This document shows, in pieces, positions 18,056 through 26,491 of a stretch of DNA of 64,000 nt. Made by a program: the position numbers and the translations under genes. A model generated the notes under the pieces. The model was not told the origin of the DNA and made no database searches. It saw nothing but the letters and a program-made list of their open reading frames with translations. How positions within the stretch are numbered: position 1 is the first letter of the stretch; every line of letters starts with the position of its first letter. Source of the DNA: WTFV01 sp965200895 (GTDB lineage: Bacteria > Acidobacteriota > Vicinamibacteria > Vicinamibacterales > UBA8438); the NCBI GenBank assembly GCA_965200895.1, contig CBDAVM010000001.1:1798001-1862000 (forward strand). Reading direction: 5' to 3'.

Positions 18056-19873
18056 ATGGACTACCAGACATTCGAACACGACGTCCTCGTGATCGGCGCC
18101 GGCGGGGCAGGGCTGCGGGCGGCGGTCGAAGCATCGGCGGCCGGGGTCTCGGTCGGCCTCGTCTGCAAGTCGCTGCTCGGCAAGGCGCACACGGTGATGG
18201 CAGAGGGCGGGATGGCGGCGGCGCTCGGCAATGTCGACGACCGCGACAGTTGGCAGACGCACTTCGCCGACACGATGCGCGGCGGCCAGTACCTCAACAA
18301 CTGGCGCATGGCCGAGCTGCACGCGCAGGAGGCCCCGGCCCGCGTGCGCGAACTCGAGGCCTGGGGCGCCGTCTTCGACCGCACGCGCGACGGGCGCATC
18401 CTGCAGCGCAACTTCGGCGGCCACAAGTATCCCCGGCTGGCCCATGTCGGCGACCGCACCGGGCTGGAGATGATCCGCACGCTGCAGGATCACGGCGTGC
18501 ACCAGGGCATCGACGTGCACATGGAGTGCACCATCGTCGAGCTGCTCAAGGACGGCGAGCGCGTCGTGGGCGCCTTCGGCTACGACCGCGAGCGGGGCCG
18601 CTTCCGCGTCTTCCGGGCGAAGGCGGTGGTCCTGGCGTCCGGCGGCATCGGGCGCGCGTTCAAGGTGACCAGCAACAGTTGGGAGTACACCGGCGACGGG
18701 CAGGCCCTCGCCTACCGCGCCGGGGCCGAGCTCATCGACATGGAGTTCGTCCAGTTCCATCCGACCGGGATGGTCTGGCCGCCGTCGGTCAAGGGCATCC
18801 TGGTGACCGAAGGCGTGCGGGGCGAGGGGGGCGTGCTGCGCAACAGCGAGGGCCGCCGCTTCATGTTCGACGACATCCCCGAGCTGTACCGGCACCAGAC
18901 GGCCGACAACGAGGAGGAGGGCTGGCGCTACACGCAGGGCGACAAGGACGCTCGCCGGCCGCCGGAGCTGCTGACCCGCGACCACGTCGCGCGCTGCATC
19001 GTGCGCGAGATCAAGGAGGGCCGCGGCAGCCCGCACGGCGGCGTCTTCCTCGACATCGCCTGGATCAAGTCCAGGCTCCCGAACGGGGCCGAGCACATCC
19101 GCAGGAAGCTGCCGAGCATGTACCACCAGTTCAAGCAGCTCGCGGGCATCGACATCACCGAAACGCCGATGGAGGTCGGCCCCACGACCCACTACGTCAT
19201 GGGCGGCGTGCGGGTGGACGCCGACTCGCAGATGTCGGCGGTGCCTGGCCTGTTCGCGGCCGGCGAGGTGGCGGCCGGCCTGAACGGCGCCAACCGGCTC
19301 GGGGGCAACTCGCTCTCGGACCTGCTCGTCTTCGGCAAGCGCGCCGGGGAGTACGCCGCGGCGTTCGCGCGCGACCACCCGGCCGGGGTCGTCGACGAGG
19401 GGCAGGTCGAGGCGGTGGCGCGCACGGCGCTCGCCCCGTTCGAGCGGCAGGGCGGCGGCGAGGCGCCCTACCAGCTCCAGTACGAGCTGCAGGACCTGAT
19501 GCAGGGCCAGGTCGGCATCGTGCGCAACGACGCCGAGCTGCGCGGTGCCCTCGACGCCCTGCAGCGGCTGCGTGACCGCGCCGGGCGGGTCGAGGCGCAG
19601 GGCAATCGCGAGTACAACGCCGGCTGGCATACGGCGCTCGACCTGCGCAACCTGATGCCGGTGGCCGAGGCGGTGACCCGCGCCGCCATCGAGCGGCGGG
19701 AGAGCCGCGGCGCGCACTTCCGCGAGGACCACCTCGGCAAGGACGACGAGTGGGGCCGGACCACCCTCGTCATCCGGCAGGCGGCCGACGGCGCGATGGA
19801 GATTCGCCGGGAGGCCATCCCGCCGCCGCGCGAGGACCTGCAGCGCATCATCGAAGAGAGCCAGAAGAGCTGA
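18056..19873 (+). CDS. sdhA: Succinate dehydrogenase/fumarate reductase flavoprotein
   Basis: It oxidises succinate to fumarate, or the reverse, with covalently bound FAD. The 605-residue product opens with the dinucleotide motif VIGAGGAGLRAA. The HTVMAEGGMAAA stretch holds the FAD-attachment region, and QFHPTG and GGNSLSDLLVFG are typical of SdhA/FrdA. The active-site segment HYVMGGVRVD is present. ATG 18056 starts at MDYQTFEHDVLVIG; an in-frame ATG at 17981 would add 25 basic residues and is less likely. It lies between the anchor and iron-sulfur genes, in the usual C-A-B order. The direction in vivo cannot be read from sequence. Confidence 0.95.
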   Translation: MDYQTFEHDVLVIGAGGAGLRAAVEASAAGVSVGLVCKSLLGKAHTVMAEGGMAAALGNVDDRDSWQTHFADTMRGGQYLNNWRMAELHAQEAPARVRELEAWGAVFDRTRDGRILQRNFGGHKYPRLAHVGDRTGLEMIRTLQDHGVHQGIDVHMECTIVELLKDGERVVGAFGYDRERGRFRVFRAKAVVLASGGIGRAFKVTSNSWEYTGDGQALAYRAGAELIDMEFVQFHPTGMVWPPSVKGILVTEGVRGEGGVLRNSEGRRFMFDDIPELYRHQTADNEEEGWRYTQGDKDARRPPELLTRDHVARCIVREIKEGRGSPHGGVFLDIAWIKSRLPNGAEHIRRKLPSMYHQFKQLAGIDITETPMEVGPTTHYVMGGVRVDADSQMSAVPGLFAAGEVAAGLNGANRLGGNSLSDLLVFGKRAGEYAAAFARDHPAGVVDEGQVEAVARTALAPFERQGGGEAPYQLQYELQDLMQGQVGIVRNDAELRGALDALQRLRDRAGRVEAQGNREYNAGWHTALDLRNLMPVAEAVTRAAIERRESRGAHFREDHLGKDDEWGRTTLVIRQAADGAMEIRREAIPPPREDLQRIIEESQKS

Positions 19874-19890
19874 CGAACCAGGGGAGACCG

Positions 19891-20631
19891 ATGGCGAGCG
19901 CGACGTTCAAGATCTGGCGCGGCGACGCCGCGGGCGGCGACTACCGCGACTACACCACCGAGGTCACCGAAGGGATGGTGGTGCTCGACGCCGTGCACCA
20001 GATCCAGGCCGAGTCGGCCAACGACCTCGCGGTCCGCTGGAACTGCAAGGCGGGCAAGTGCGGCTCGTGCTCGGCCGAGGTCAACGGCCATCCCAAGCTG
20101 ATGTGCATGACGCGGCTCAACAGCCTCGACCTCGACCGGCCGGTGACCATCGAGCCGATGCGCGCCTTCCCGCCGCTCCGCGATCTGGTCACCGACGTCT
20201 CGTGGAACTACGAGGTCAAGAAACGCATCAAGCCGTTCACGCCGAGGCCCCCCGACGCCGAGGACGGCACGTGGCGCATGCAGCAGTCCGACGCCGAGCG
20301 CGTGCAGGAGTTCCGCAAGTGCATCGAGTGCTTCCTCTGTCAGGACGTCTGCCACGTCCTGCGCGACCACCGGCTGCACCACGAGTTCATCGGCCCGCGC
20401 TTCTTCGTCCACACCGCCCAGCTCGAGATGAATCCCCTCGACACCGCCGACCGCACCGGCGAGCTGGCGAACACCTTCGGCGTCGGCTACTGCAACATCA
20501 CCAAGTGCTGCACGAAGGTCTGCCCCGAGGAGATCACCATCACCGACAACGCGATCATCCCGCTGAAGGAGCGGGTGGTCGACAAGCTCTACGATCCGCT
20601 GAGCCGGCTGCTGCGGGTGTTCCGGTCGTAG
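19891..20631 (+). CDS. sdhB: Succinate dehydrogenase/fumarate reductase iron-sulfur subunit
   Basis: It carries electrons from FAD to quinone through three clusters. The 246-residue protein has the plant-type ferredoxin cysteines in CKAGKCGSCSAEVNG and the partner MCMTR. The C-terminal ferredoxin motifs are CIECFLCQDVC and CNITKCCTKVCP. GGGGAG sits just before ATG 19891, and the gap to sdhA is 17 nt, so the three genes form one operon. The spacer after it (20632-20819) shows nothing recognisable; the next gene is convergent. Confidence 0.95.
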   Translation: MASATFKIWRGDAAGGDYRDYTTEVTEGMVVLDAVHQIQAESANDLAVRWNCKAGKCGSCSAEVNGHPKLMCMTRLNSLDLDRPVTIEPMRAFPPLRDLVTDVSWNYEVKKRIKPFTPRPPDAEDGTWRMQQSDAERVQEFRKCIECFLCQDVCHVLRDHRLHHEFIGPRFFVHTAQLEMNPLDTADRTGELANTFGVGYCNITKCCTKVCPEEITITDNAIIPLKERVVDKLYDPLSRLLRVFRS

Positions 20632-20819
20632 GCACCGCCCGGTCGGCGGCCTGCGTGCGTCGATCTGCAACGCGTTCCCCCGAGGCCGGCGTCGACGCGC
20701 GGGTTCGTTCCTGGGTGCGCGGTAGTGGAGCGGATCGTCAGGCAGTGTCGCGGTCTCGGCGCCCGGCGATGAACCCGGTCGGGACGGGTGCCTGGTCGTC
20801 CGAGGCATGGATGCCGCCG

Positions 20820-22412
20820 TCACATGCCCCACACGGTGATCGGTGCGCTGTCCGCCGACGGGTCGCGGCGGAAGACCTTCTGCGCCCACGTCCGTTCCGG
20901 CGCGCGGTCGAATACGATCAGATGGCCCGCCTCGGCTCCACAGCGGTCCATGTAGCCGCGCGTCTGCGCCAGTCCCTCCGCGATGGTCCGCTCCAGTTCC
21001 CGGCGGCGCAGCTTGCACTCCACCACGAACTTCCGTGTGCGCCCGCCCTGCGGCCAGCGGATCAGCAGGTCCGTGCGGCCCCGGCCCAGCGCGTACTCCC
21101 GCTCGATGACCCCACCTCCGTTCACCACCCGCTGCAGATGGGCCTGGAGCAGGAGCTGCGGGCCCGCTTCCCGATACTGCTCGAAGCGCTGCACCCAGTG
21201 CTCCGAGTGCTCCCGGAAGAACGTCTGGAAGTCGGCGATCAGTCCCGCCATGTCCAGGGCGCCGTCGGCGTCCACGTACCAGGCCCGCTCGTGCGGCAGG
21301 CCCGCCTGCACGGCGGCGTTCAGGTGGCGGGGCACGACCTGGGCGTAGATCGGGTTGGCGATACGCGGCCCGCCGCCGGCGTCCTGTGCGATCAGCCCCA
21401 GGTCCCGCAGGTACAGGAGATCCTCGTCGGACCACGCCTGCCGGTCCGCGCCGGCCAGGATCGGCTCGATCACGCGCCGCACCCGCTCCTCGCGCAGCTT
21501 GTGCGCCAACTGGTCGATGTGCGTGTCGCGCCGCAGGATCAACCGTTCCTGGGCGGCCAGGACGTCCTCGCCGGTGATCGGGCGCGAGCGGTCCCCGCCC
21601 GCCTGGTCGTCGAAGCAGGTGTCGTGGCACAGCGCGTTCACCAGCCATGGCTGGCCGGCGGTGCGGGTCCAGACCATCTGCAATGCGTCTGCGGTGAACA
21701 ACTGTCCCGTTTCCGCCGTGTGCTGGGCGAGCAGGGCCCGCACCTCCGCCTCGGTGAAGTCGCCGAGACGCAGCGATTTCGACTTGACGTTGAAGGCGCT
21801 GCCCCCGAGCACCAGCGCGTTCGCGGCGCTCGACGGGATGCGGTAGTCGCGCACGTCCACCACCCCGCACAGGATCACGCTGTGCGGGAAGCCGGCGGGC
21901 CGCTGGTCGTAGCCCGCCCGCAGTTGCCGCAGTACGGACACGAGCGTGTCGCCGATCAGCGTGTCGATCTCGTCGAGCAGCAACACCAGCGGCCGGGGAT
22001 CGGCCACGGCCCAGCGCGAGAGCACGTCGATCAGCGCGCCGTCGGCGCCCTCGGTCTCCAGCGCGGCGCTCCGCAGCGCGTCCGGCGTCGCGTCGCCCAG
22101 CGTCACGCGCGCCCGCCGGGCCAGCTCGCCGAGCAGGGCGCGCATCGCCCGCGCGGTGTCCTCGCGCGCGGCCTGTCCGACCTCGAAGTCCGCGTACACG
22201 CAACGGTAGTCACCGCTGCTGTTCAGCAGGTCGCGCAGCGCCAGCAGGGACGACGTCTTGCCCGTCTGGCGCGGCGCGTGAAGCACGAAGTACTTCTGGT
22301 CACGAACGAGACCGAGCACGGTGTCGAGATCGATGCGTTCGAGCGGCGGGATGCAGTAGTGGTCGTCCGGCCGGACCGGGCCCGCGGTGTTGAAGAAGCG
22401 CACCCGTTTCAT
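20820..22412 (-). CDS. AAA ATPase with C-terminal PD-(D/E)XK-like domain
   Basis: A 530-residue protein of the AAA_35-like group. Walker A is HAPRQTGKTSS near 44-54 and Walker B is LVLLLDEIDTL. The N-terminus FFNTAGPVRPDDHYCIPP is the hallmark of the family. The last 90 residues contain GRTDLLIRWP and RKFVVECKLRR, an Asp and Glu-x-Lys arrangement fitting a PD-(D/E)XK nuclease core. The start is ATG at 22412, only 7 nt after the vapC stop on the same strand, so it is very likely co-expressed with the toxin-antitoxin pair. A defence or mobile-element role is possible but unproven. Confidence 0.85.
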   Translation of the reverse strand: MKRVRFFNTAGPVRPDDHYCIPPLERIDLDTVLGLVRDQKYFVLHAPRQTGKTSSLLALRDLLNSSGDYRCVYADFEVGQAAREDTARAMRALLGELARRARVTLGDATPDALRSAALETEGADGALIDVLSRWAVADPRPLVLLLDEIDTLIGDTLVSVLRQLRAGYDQRPAGFPHSVILCGVVDVRDYRIPSSAANALVLGGSAFNVKSKSLRLGDFTEAEVRALLAQHTAETGQLFTADALQMVWTRTAGQPWLVNALCHDTCFDDQAGGDRSRPITGEDVLAAQERLILRRDTHIDQLAHKLREERVRRVIEPILAGADRQAWSDEDLLYLRDLGLIAQDAGGGPRIANPIYAQVVPRHLNAAVQAGLPHERAWYVDADGALDMAGLIADFQTFFREHSEHWVQRFEQYREAGPQLLLQAHLQRVVNGGGVIEREYALGRGRTDLLIRWPQGGRTRKFVVECKLRRRELERTIAEGLAQTRGYMDRCGAEAGHLIVFDRAPERTWAQKVFRRDPSADSAPITVWGM

Positions 22413-22419
22413 TTCGCAA

Positions 22420-22809
22420 TCACGAAGGAGCCGCGACCTCGAGGCCGTGCTGTACGGCGGCGTCGGCAAGCCGCTGGTCGTACGTCACGACAATATCGAG
22501 TCCGGCCAGTGACAGCGCTGTCGCGAGATGCACCGCGTCGAGGCTGCGAAGAGGATCCGGTTGCATGGAAGCCGCTGTCCGCAGGACCGGTTCATCCACG
22601 GCCACCAGGGCGATGCGCGCCAGTACGTCGTCCGCGCGGCGGCGCGTCGTCTCGGATGGATCCCTGCGGCGTACCGCGCGGCGCACTTCGACGCGTGCAA
22701 GCGCGCTCGATACACGGTCCATCCGGACGGCGAGATACCTGCGCAGGGCATCCGATTCCGGCTCGGACACGACCAGCTTGACCAGGGCCGAGGAGTCCAG
22801 ATAGGTCAT
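22420..22809 (-). CDS. vapC: VapC-like PIN-domain ribonuclease toxin
   Basis: PIN-domain toxins cut RNA with a Mg-binding acidic cluster. The 129-residue product starts TYLDSSALVKLVV, with the first catalytic Asp at 5. It has an Arg-rich middle with Glu in RVEVRRAVRR, and SLDAVHLATAL and VTYDQRLADAA carrying the last acids. ATG 22809 lies 9 nt after the antitoxin stop; a TTG at 22818 is possible but less likely. It is followed 7 nt later by the AAA ATPase gene. Antitoxin binding would normally silence it. Confidence 0.9.
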   Translation of the reverse strand: MTYLDSSALVKLVVSEPESDALRRYLAVRMDRVSSALARVEVRRAVRRRDPSETTRRRADDVLARIALVAVDEPVLRTAASMQPDPLRSLDAVHLATALSLAGLDIVVTYDQRLADAAVQHGLEVAAPS

Positions 22810-22818
22810 TGCCGACAA

Positions 22819-23112
22819 TCACAGGCGGTCTTCACGGTCGGCGATGACCGCGTCGCTCGCGACCGTCGTCGGCTCGCCTGTCGGCGGCGGAAGGTCCAGC
22901 ACATCCCCTTCCGGCATCCGCGCCCGTCCTTCGGCCACGAGCCGGGCCAGCGGAGACAACTGGCCGGCGAGCGGTACGAGCAGCGCCACAGGCCGGCCGC
23001 GCTCGGTCACCTCGAAACGCTCGCCGCGATCGACGCGGCGCAGGTAGACGCTCAGGTTCTGCCGCAACTCTCGAATGCCGACGCTGGATGTGGTGGGACA
23101 CGGCGGCTGCAT
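22819..23112 (-). CDS. vapB: Phd/YefM-type antitoxin of the VapC pair
   Basis: A 97-residue antitoxin. The N-terminal half has the Phd-family dimerisation and DNA-binding pattern VGIRELRQNLSVYLRRV, then GERFEVTERGRPVALLVP. The C-terminal half, rich in Pro and acids (DVLDLPPPTGEP), should wrap the toxin. ATG 23112 is favoured over ATG 23121 because a TACGAT box at 23120-23125 sits 7 nt before it, as in other leaderless starts here. Such proteins normally repress their own operon together with the toxin. Confidence 0.85.
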   Translation of the reverse strand: MQPPCPTTSSVGIRELRQNLSVYLRRVDRGERFEVTERGRPVALLVPLAGQLSPLARLVAEGRARMPEGDVLDLPPPTGEPTTVASDAVIADREDRL

Positions 23113-23119
23113 GACGCAC

Positions 23120-23125
23120 ATCGTA
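23120..23125 (-). promoter_or_regulatory. -10 box of the vapBC-AAA operon, leaderless start
   Basis: TACGAT lies 7 nt before the ATG at 23112, leaving no room for a 5' leader. Confidence 0.5.
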
Positions 23126-23220
23126 GCACAGGGGATCGCCGAGCTCGCCGGCTCCGGCCGGTTGCGGGCGGTTCGCGATGCGACAGGGATGGGCCGCCGG
23201 TTTCGCGGATTCGAAATCGA

Positions 23221-23226
23221 TATAGT
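23221..23226 (+). promoter_or_regulatory. -10 box of the metallopeptidase gene, leaderless start
   Basis: TATAGT lies 6 nt before the ATG at 23233. No clear -35 is seen. Confidence 0.5.
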
Positions 23227-23232
23227 TGGACT

Positions 23233-23931
23233 ATGGTGGCCGTCTTCGCCGTGACGCTCGGCGGTCGCGTGTGCAGAGGTTGTCGCTGGTGGATGGCGGC
23301 GATCGTCGCGGTGGCGGCCACGCTCGGCGGTCCGGCCTCGGCGTCGGCCGAAGAGCGCTCCGTGCTCGTCCTGGCGCCGTCGGCCGAAGACGACCGTCTG
23401 GAGCCAACGCGTGCGGCGATCGCGTTCTGGAACGCCCGGCTGACCGAGCTGGGTGCGGCGACGCGCCTGGGTGCGCCGCGGATCGTCCCCGCGTCGCCGG
23501 TGGCGCGCAGCGTGGAGAACTACGCGCGCAGCGTCGCCCAGCGCGGCGTCCGCCTGCCGGGCGGCGAGGCCGAGCCGGATGCGCCGGCGGCGCTGACGGA
23601 TCTGGGCGCCGACATCGTGGTGCTGCTGTCGCGGCAGGACATCCTGTCGTACACGTGGCCGCTGCCGCGCGTCGATCCGCCGCGTCACCTCGTGGTGATC
23701 CGGCGCGTGCGGGGACCCGATCGGGACGACGCGATGGTGAGCCGCCACGTCGTCGCCCACGAGCTCGGCCACGCGCTGGGGCTGCTGCACAATGCGCACC
23801 CGCACACGCTGATGTGCGGGCCGTGCCAGCCGCTGCTCGCCGAGTCGGACGAGACGGGGTTCCTCCCGTTGACCGACGCCGAGCGGGCCCGGCTGATCGC
23901 GCTCCACGGCCCAGCGGGCGCGAATCGGTAG
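23233..23931 (+). CDS. Exported matrixin-like zinc metallopeptidase
   Basis: A 232-residue exported protein with the extended zincin motif HELGHALGLLH at about 175-185, giving three His ligands and the catalytic Glu. It is followed by HPHTLMCG, which may supply the Met-turn. The first 40 residues hold a hydrophobic helix ending ASASAEE. The middle is unusual, with SQRDIL-like stretches I do not recognise. It shares no operon with the following gene, which has its own ribosome site. A peptidase role is a family inference; the substrate is unknown. Confidence 0.75.
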   Translation: MVAVFAVTLGGRVCRGCRWWMAAIVAVAATLGGPASASAEERSVLVLAPSAEDDRLEPTRAAIAFWNARLTELGAATRLGAPRIVPASPVARSVENYARSVAQRGVRLPGGEAEPDAPAALTDLGADIVVLLSRQDILSYTWPLPRVDPPRHLVVIRRVRGPDRDDAMVSRHVVAHELGHALGLLHNAHPHTLMCGPCQPLLAESDETGFLPLTDAERARLIALHGPAGANR

Positions 23932-24051
23932 TGCTGCGCCACATGCTGGACGTTCGGGTATGGTGCTGTGGTTGTCAACGAGAGTCGGGGAGGGGAAAGC
24001 ATGCGCACGACGGGCGGAACGAGACGGGATTCGGCAGCGGGAGGGGTGAGG

Positions 24052-24537
24052 ATGCAAGAGCGGAGACCGCCGTCTGTACAGAGAGCGTCACGACGCATCA
24101 CGTATCTCCTCGGTTGCGTGCTCGTGTCCGTGTGGACGGCGGGCGCTGCCGCCTCCCAGCCGCCCGAGATTTCGACCGAGCAGGCTCTCATCGCCCTCGA
24201 GCGGGGCTGGAACGAGGCGTTCTACGCCCGCGACATCGAGTTCCTCGAGAACATTCTCGCCGACGACTTCATCGTCACCTACGACGACGGCACGCGGGGC
24301 GACAAGGCCCGCGAGCTGGCGCTGGCCGAATCCTTCAACCAGCGGGTGATCTCGGCCACGCAGGAAGACTTCATCGTGCAGGTCCACGGGGACGCCGCGG
24401 TGGTCTGGTTCACGCTCCGCGTCGTCGGCATCCGGCAGGGCCGGGAGGCCGAGATCACCCTGCGCTACACGGACGTCTGGGTCACGCGGGACGGACGCTG
24501 GCAGTGCGTGTCGTCGCACAGCACGCGGGTGCGGTAG
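24052..24537 (+). CDS. Exported SnoaL/DUF4440-like NTF2-fold protein
   Basis: A 161-residue exported protein with the small cone-shaped NTF2 fold: ALIALERGWNEAFYARDIEF, LADDFIVTYDDG and the C-terminal YTDVWVTRDGRWQCVSSHST. The family covers isomerases, cyclases and many proteins of unknown task; no catalytic residue is diagnostic here. A GGAGGGG box stands before ATG 24052, which gives a normal signal peptide (YLLGCVLVSVWTAGAAAS). A similar box stands before ATG 24001, which would add 17 residues. It is convergent with the symporter gene. Confidence 0.75.
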   Translation: MQERRPPSVQRASRRITYLLGCVLVSVWTAGAAASQPPEISTEQALIALERGWNEAFYARDIEFLENILADDFIVTYDDGTRGDKARELALAESFNQRVISATQEDFIVQVHGDAAVVWFTLRVVGIRQGREAEITLRYTDVWVTRDGRWQCVSSHSTRVR

Positions 24538-24541
24538 CGCA

Positions 24542-26011
24542 TCACGCGCCGGTCGGGCGCCCGGCCGGCGGCGGCGCGAGCCGGGCCGGGAGCAGCGTCA
24601 CCGCCATGCACGTCGCGACGTTGACGCCCAGTCCGACCACCCCGGCGTGCACGTTCCACACCTCCGGCCGACCCGCGAGCAGCAGCCCGGCGTAGGTGGC
24701 GCAGCCCGCCAGCATCCCGCTGAACGCCGCCTTCGTCGTCAGGCGCCGCCACGTCACGCCGAGGACGAACAGCGGCGACACCTGGGCCAGGATCTCCATC
24801 TTGATCTCGGTCAGGCCCCACAGCGTCACCCGCGGCGACAGCGCGATGACCACCAGCACGCCGACCACCACCCACGAGAGCAGCTTGCCGACACGGGTCA
24901 GCCGTTCCTCCGGCGCGCCCCGGAGCAGGGTGGTGCCGACGACGTCCTTGGCCAGGATCGACGACAGGCTCAGGAGAACGGAGTCGGCGGTCGACATGAC
25001 GGCGGCGACGACGGCCGTGATGACCACCACGCACAGCAGATAGAGCAGCACCGACCGGCCGCTCCAGGCGGTCAGCAGCACCGGCATCACCTGGTCGGCG
25101 TCGCCGCCGGCGGGCAGCTCGCGGATGGCGAGAATGCCCACCAGGAACATGACGCCGGTGGTCACCAGCGGCAGAAAGACCATCACGCTGAAGGCGCGCC
25201 TGAGCGTGGCCGCGTTGCGGGCGGCGTAGATGCGCTGGATCGCGTGGGGATAGACGGCGCCCGAGAAGCCGATGAGGACGAGCGTGCTGAGCCAGTTGCG
25301 CGAGACGCCCGCCGCCGGCACGGCGACCTTCTCCGGCGCTTCCGCCGCCACCGCCATGGTCAGCTCGGCCAGGTGGGCCGGCGTCGGCAGGACGGCCAGC
25401 AGCAGCCCGGCCAGTCCCACCAGCAGCATGACGCCCTGCACGCAGTCGGTCCACGCGACGGCGCGCATGCCGCCCACCGTCTCGTAGACGATGACGACCA
25501 GCGTCAGCAGCACCACGCCGACCCAGTAGGGCACGGCTCCGCCCGACAGCCCCTCGGTCACGTGCCCCATCGCCATCAGTTGCGCCAGCAGGTAGTTGGA
25601 GATGGCCAGGACGAGCAGCACGTTGGCGATCAGCGTGAGAGGCGCCGAGCGGAAGCGGTGCGTGATCCAGTCGCCGGGGGTGACGAAGGCGTGCCGGCGG
25701 GCGATGCGCTGCAGGCGCGGGGCGAAGATCAGGTAGACGACGATGATCGCCATCATGAAGCCGACGCTCATCACCCACGCGAAGCCGATGCGGAACGCCT
25801 CGCCGGGATAACCGAGCAGCGTGTTCCCGCTGTACTGCGTCGCGTAGAGGGTCAGCAGCAGCACGAAGCCGCCCAGGTTGCGGCCCGCCAGGTAGAAGTC
25901 GCCGAGCCCGGTCCGGGCGCCGCGGCGCCGGGTGGCGTAGCCGACCGAGATCAGCACCACCAGGTACAGGCCGACGGCTGCGCCGGCGCCGAGCGCGAGC
26001 GACGGGCTCAC
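24542..26011 (-). CDS. Sodium:solute symporter (SSS family)
   Basis: A 489-residue inner-membrane cotransporter with about 13 helices. It contains the LAGRNLGGFVLLLTLYATQYSG stretch (split here by residues LTLYATQ) and GGMRAVAWTDCVQGVML, both typical of SSS transporters; MSTADSVLLSLSSILAKDV matches the sodium-site helix. GTG 26011 overlaps the stop of the small upstream gene by 4 bp, so the two are translationally coupled. The substrate cannot be predicted beyond a small organic solute. The frame is open upstream, but that sequence belongs to other genes. Confidence 0.9.
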   Translation of the reverse strand: MSPSLALGAGAAVGLYLVVLISVGYATRRRGARTGLGDFYLAGRNLGGFVLLLTLYATQYSGNTLLGYPGEAFRIGFAWVMSVGFMMAIIVVYLIFAPRLQRIARRHAFVTPGDWITHRFRSAPLTLIANVLLVLAISNYLLAQLMAMGHVTEGLSGGAVPYWVGVVLLTLVVIVYETVGGMRAVAWTDCVQGVMLLVGLAGLLLAVLPTPAHLAELTMAVAAEAPEKVAVPAAGVSRNWLSTLVLIGFSGAVYPHAIQRIYAARNAATLRRAFSVMVFLPLVTTGVMFLVGILAIRELPAGGDADQVMPVLLTAWSGRSVLLYLLCVVVITAVVAAVMSTADSVLLSLSSILAKDVVGTTLLRGAPEERLTRVGKLLSWVVVGVLVVIALSPRVTLWGLTEIKMEILAQVSPLFVLGVTWRRLTTKAAFSGMLAGCATYAGLLLAGRPEVWNVHAGVVGLGVNVATCMAVTLLPARLAPPPAGRPTGA

Positions 26012-26268
26012 GGTTCGTACTCTCCGTCGTTCGGATCCTCGTCGGCGGGAGGCAGGGGCCAGTAGCGCGCCACCACCCAGGCCGTGAAGGCCGCCACCCC
26101 CAGGCAGGCGGACAACGAGATCACCACCCAGTGCGGGAGCCCGAACCAGAGCCGCGGGGGGCTGCCGGCGGGCAGGTACCACGGGACGGAGGCGGCGAAC
26201 AGGAACACGTAGACGACCCAGATCCAGGGGTGCGACCGCGGCTCGACGGGTTCGGGCGGGGCCCGCAT
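26008..26268 (-). CDS. Small DUF3311-like membrane protein paired with the symporter
   Basis: An 86-residue protein with two hydrophobic helices: IWVVYVFLFAASVPWYLP and WVVISLSACLGVAAFTAWVV. Short proteins of this build are often encoded directly before SSS permeases and are thought to assist them. GAGGAAAC precedes ATG 26268. Its TGA overlaps the permease GTG. The family assignment is by size, layout and context. Confidence 0.7.
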   Translation of the reverse strand: MRAPPEPVEPRSHPWIWVVYVFLFAASVPWYLPAGSPPRLWFGLPHWVVISLSACLGVAAFTAWVVARYWPLPPADEDPNDGEYEP

Positions 26269-26293
26269 GTTTCCTCGCGGCCGGTGCCGGAAC

Positions 26294-26402
26294 GGGATGG
26301 ACGGTCGTTGCCGCGGCCTCCGCGCGGCCACCGGTGCAACCAGTGACCTCCTCGTCCGGTTCGTGCGGGATGGACGGTTGGTGCCGCGGCCTCCGCGCGG
26401 CG
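26294..26402. repeat. Two-copy hairpin-bearing direct repeat in a divergent spacer
   Basis: GGGATGGACGGT...CCGCGCGGC at 26294-26329 recurs at 26367-26402 (period 73) with three changes. Each copy contains GCCGCG and CGCGGC able to pair. The spacer lies between the symporter pair and a gene on the other strand. Confidence 0.8.
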
Positions 26403-26491
26403 GACTTCCGGCCCGATGGTCCTATGATAATGCCGTCGCGGTTCGAGAGGGAGGCGGCTGCGGTCGGCCGCGTGACGACAGGAGGTCTTCG

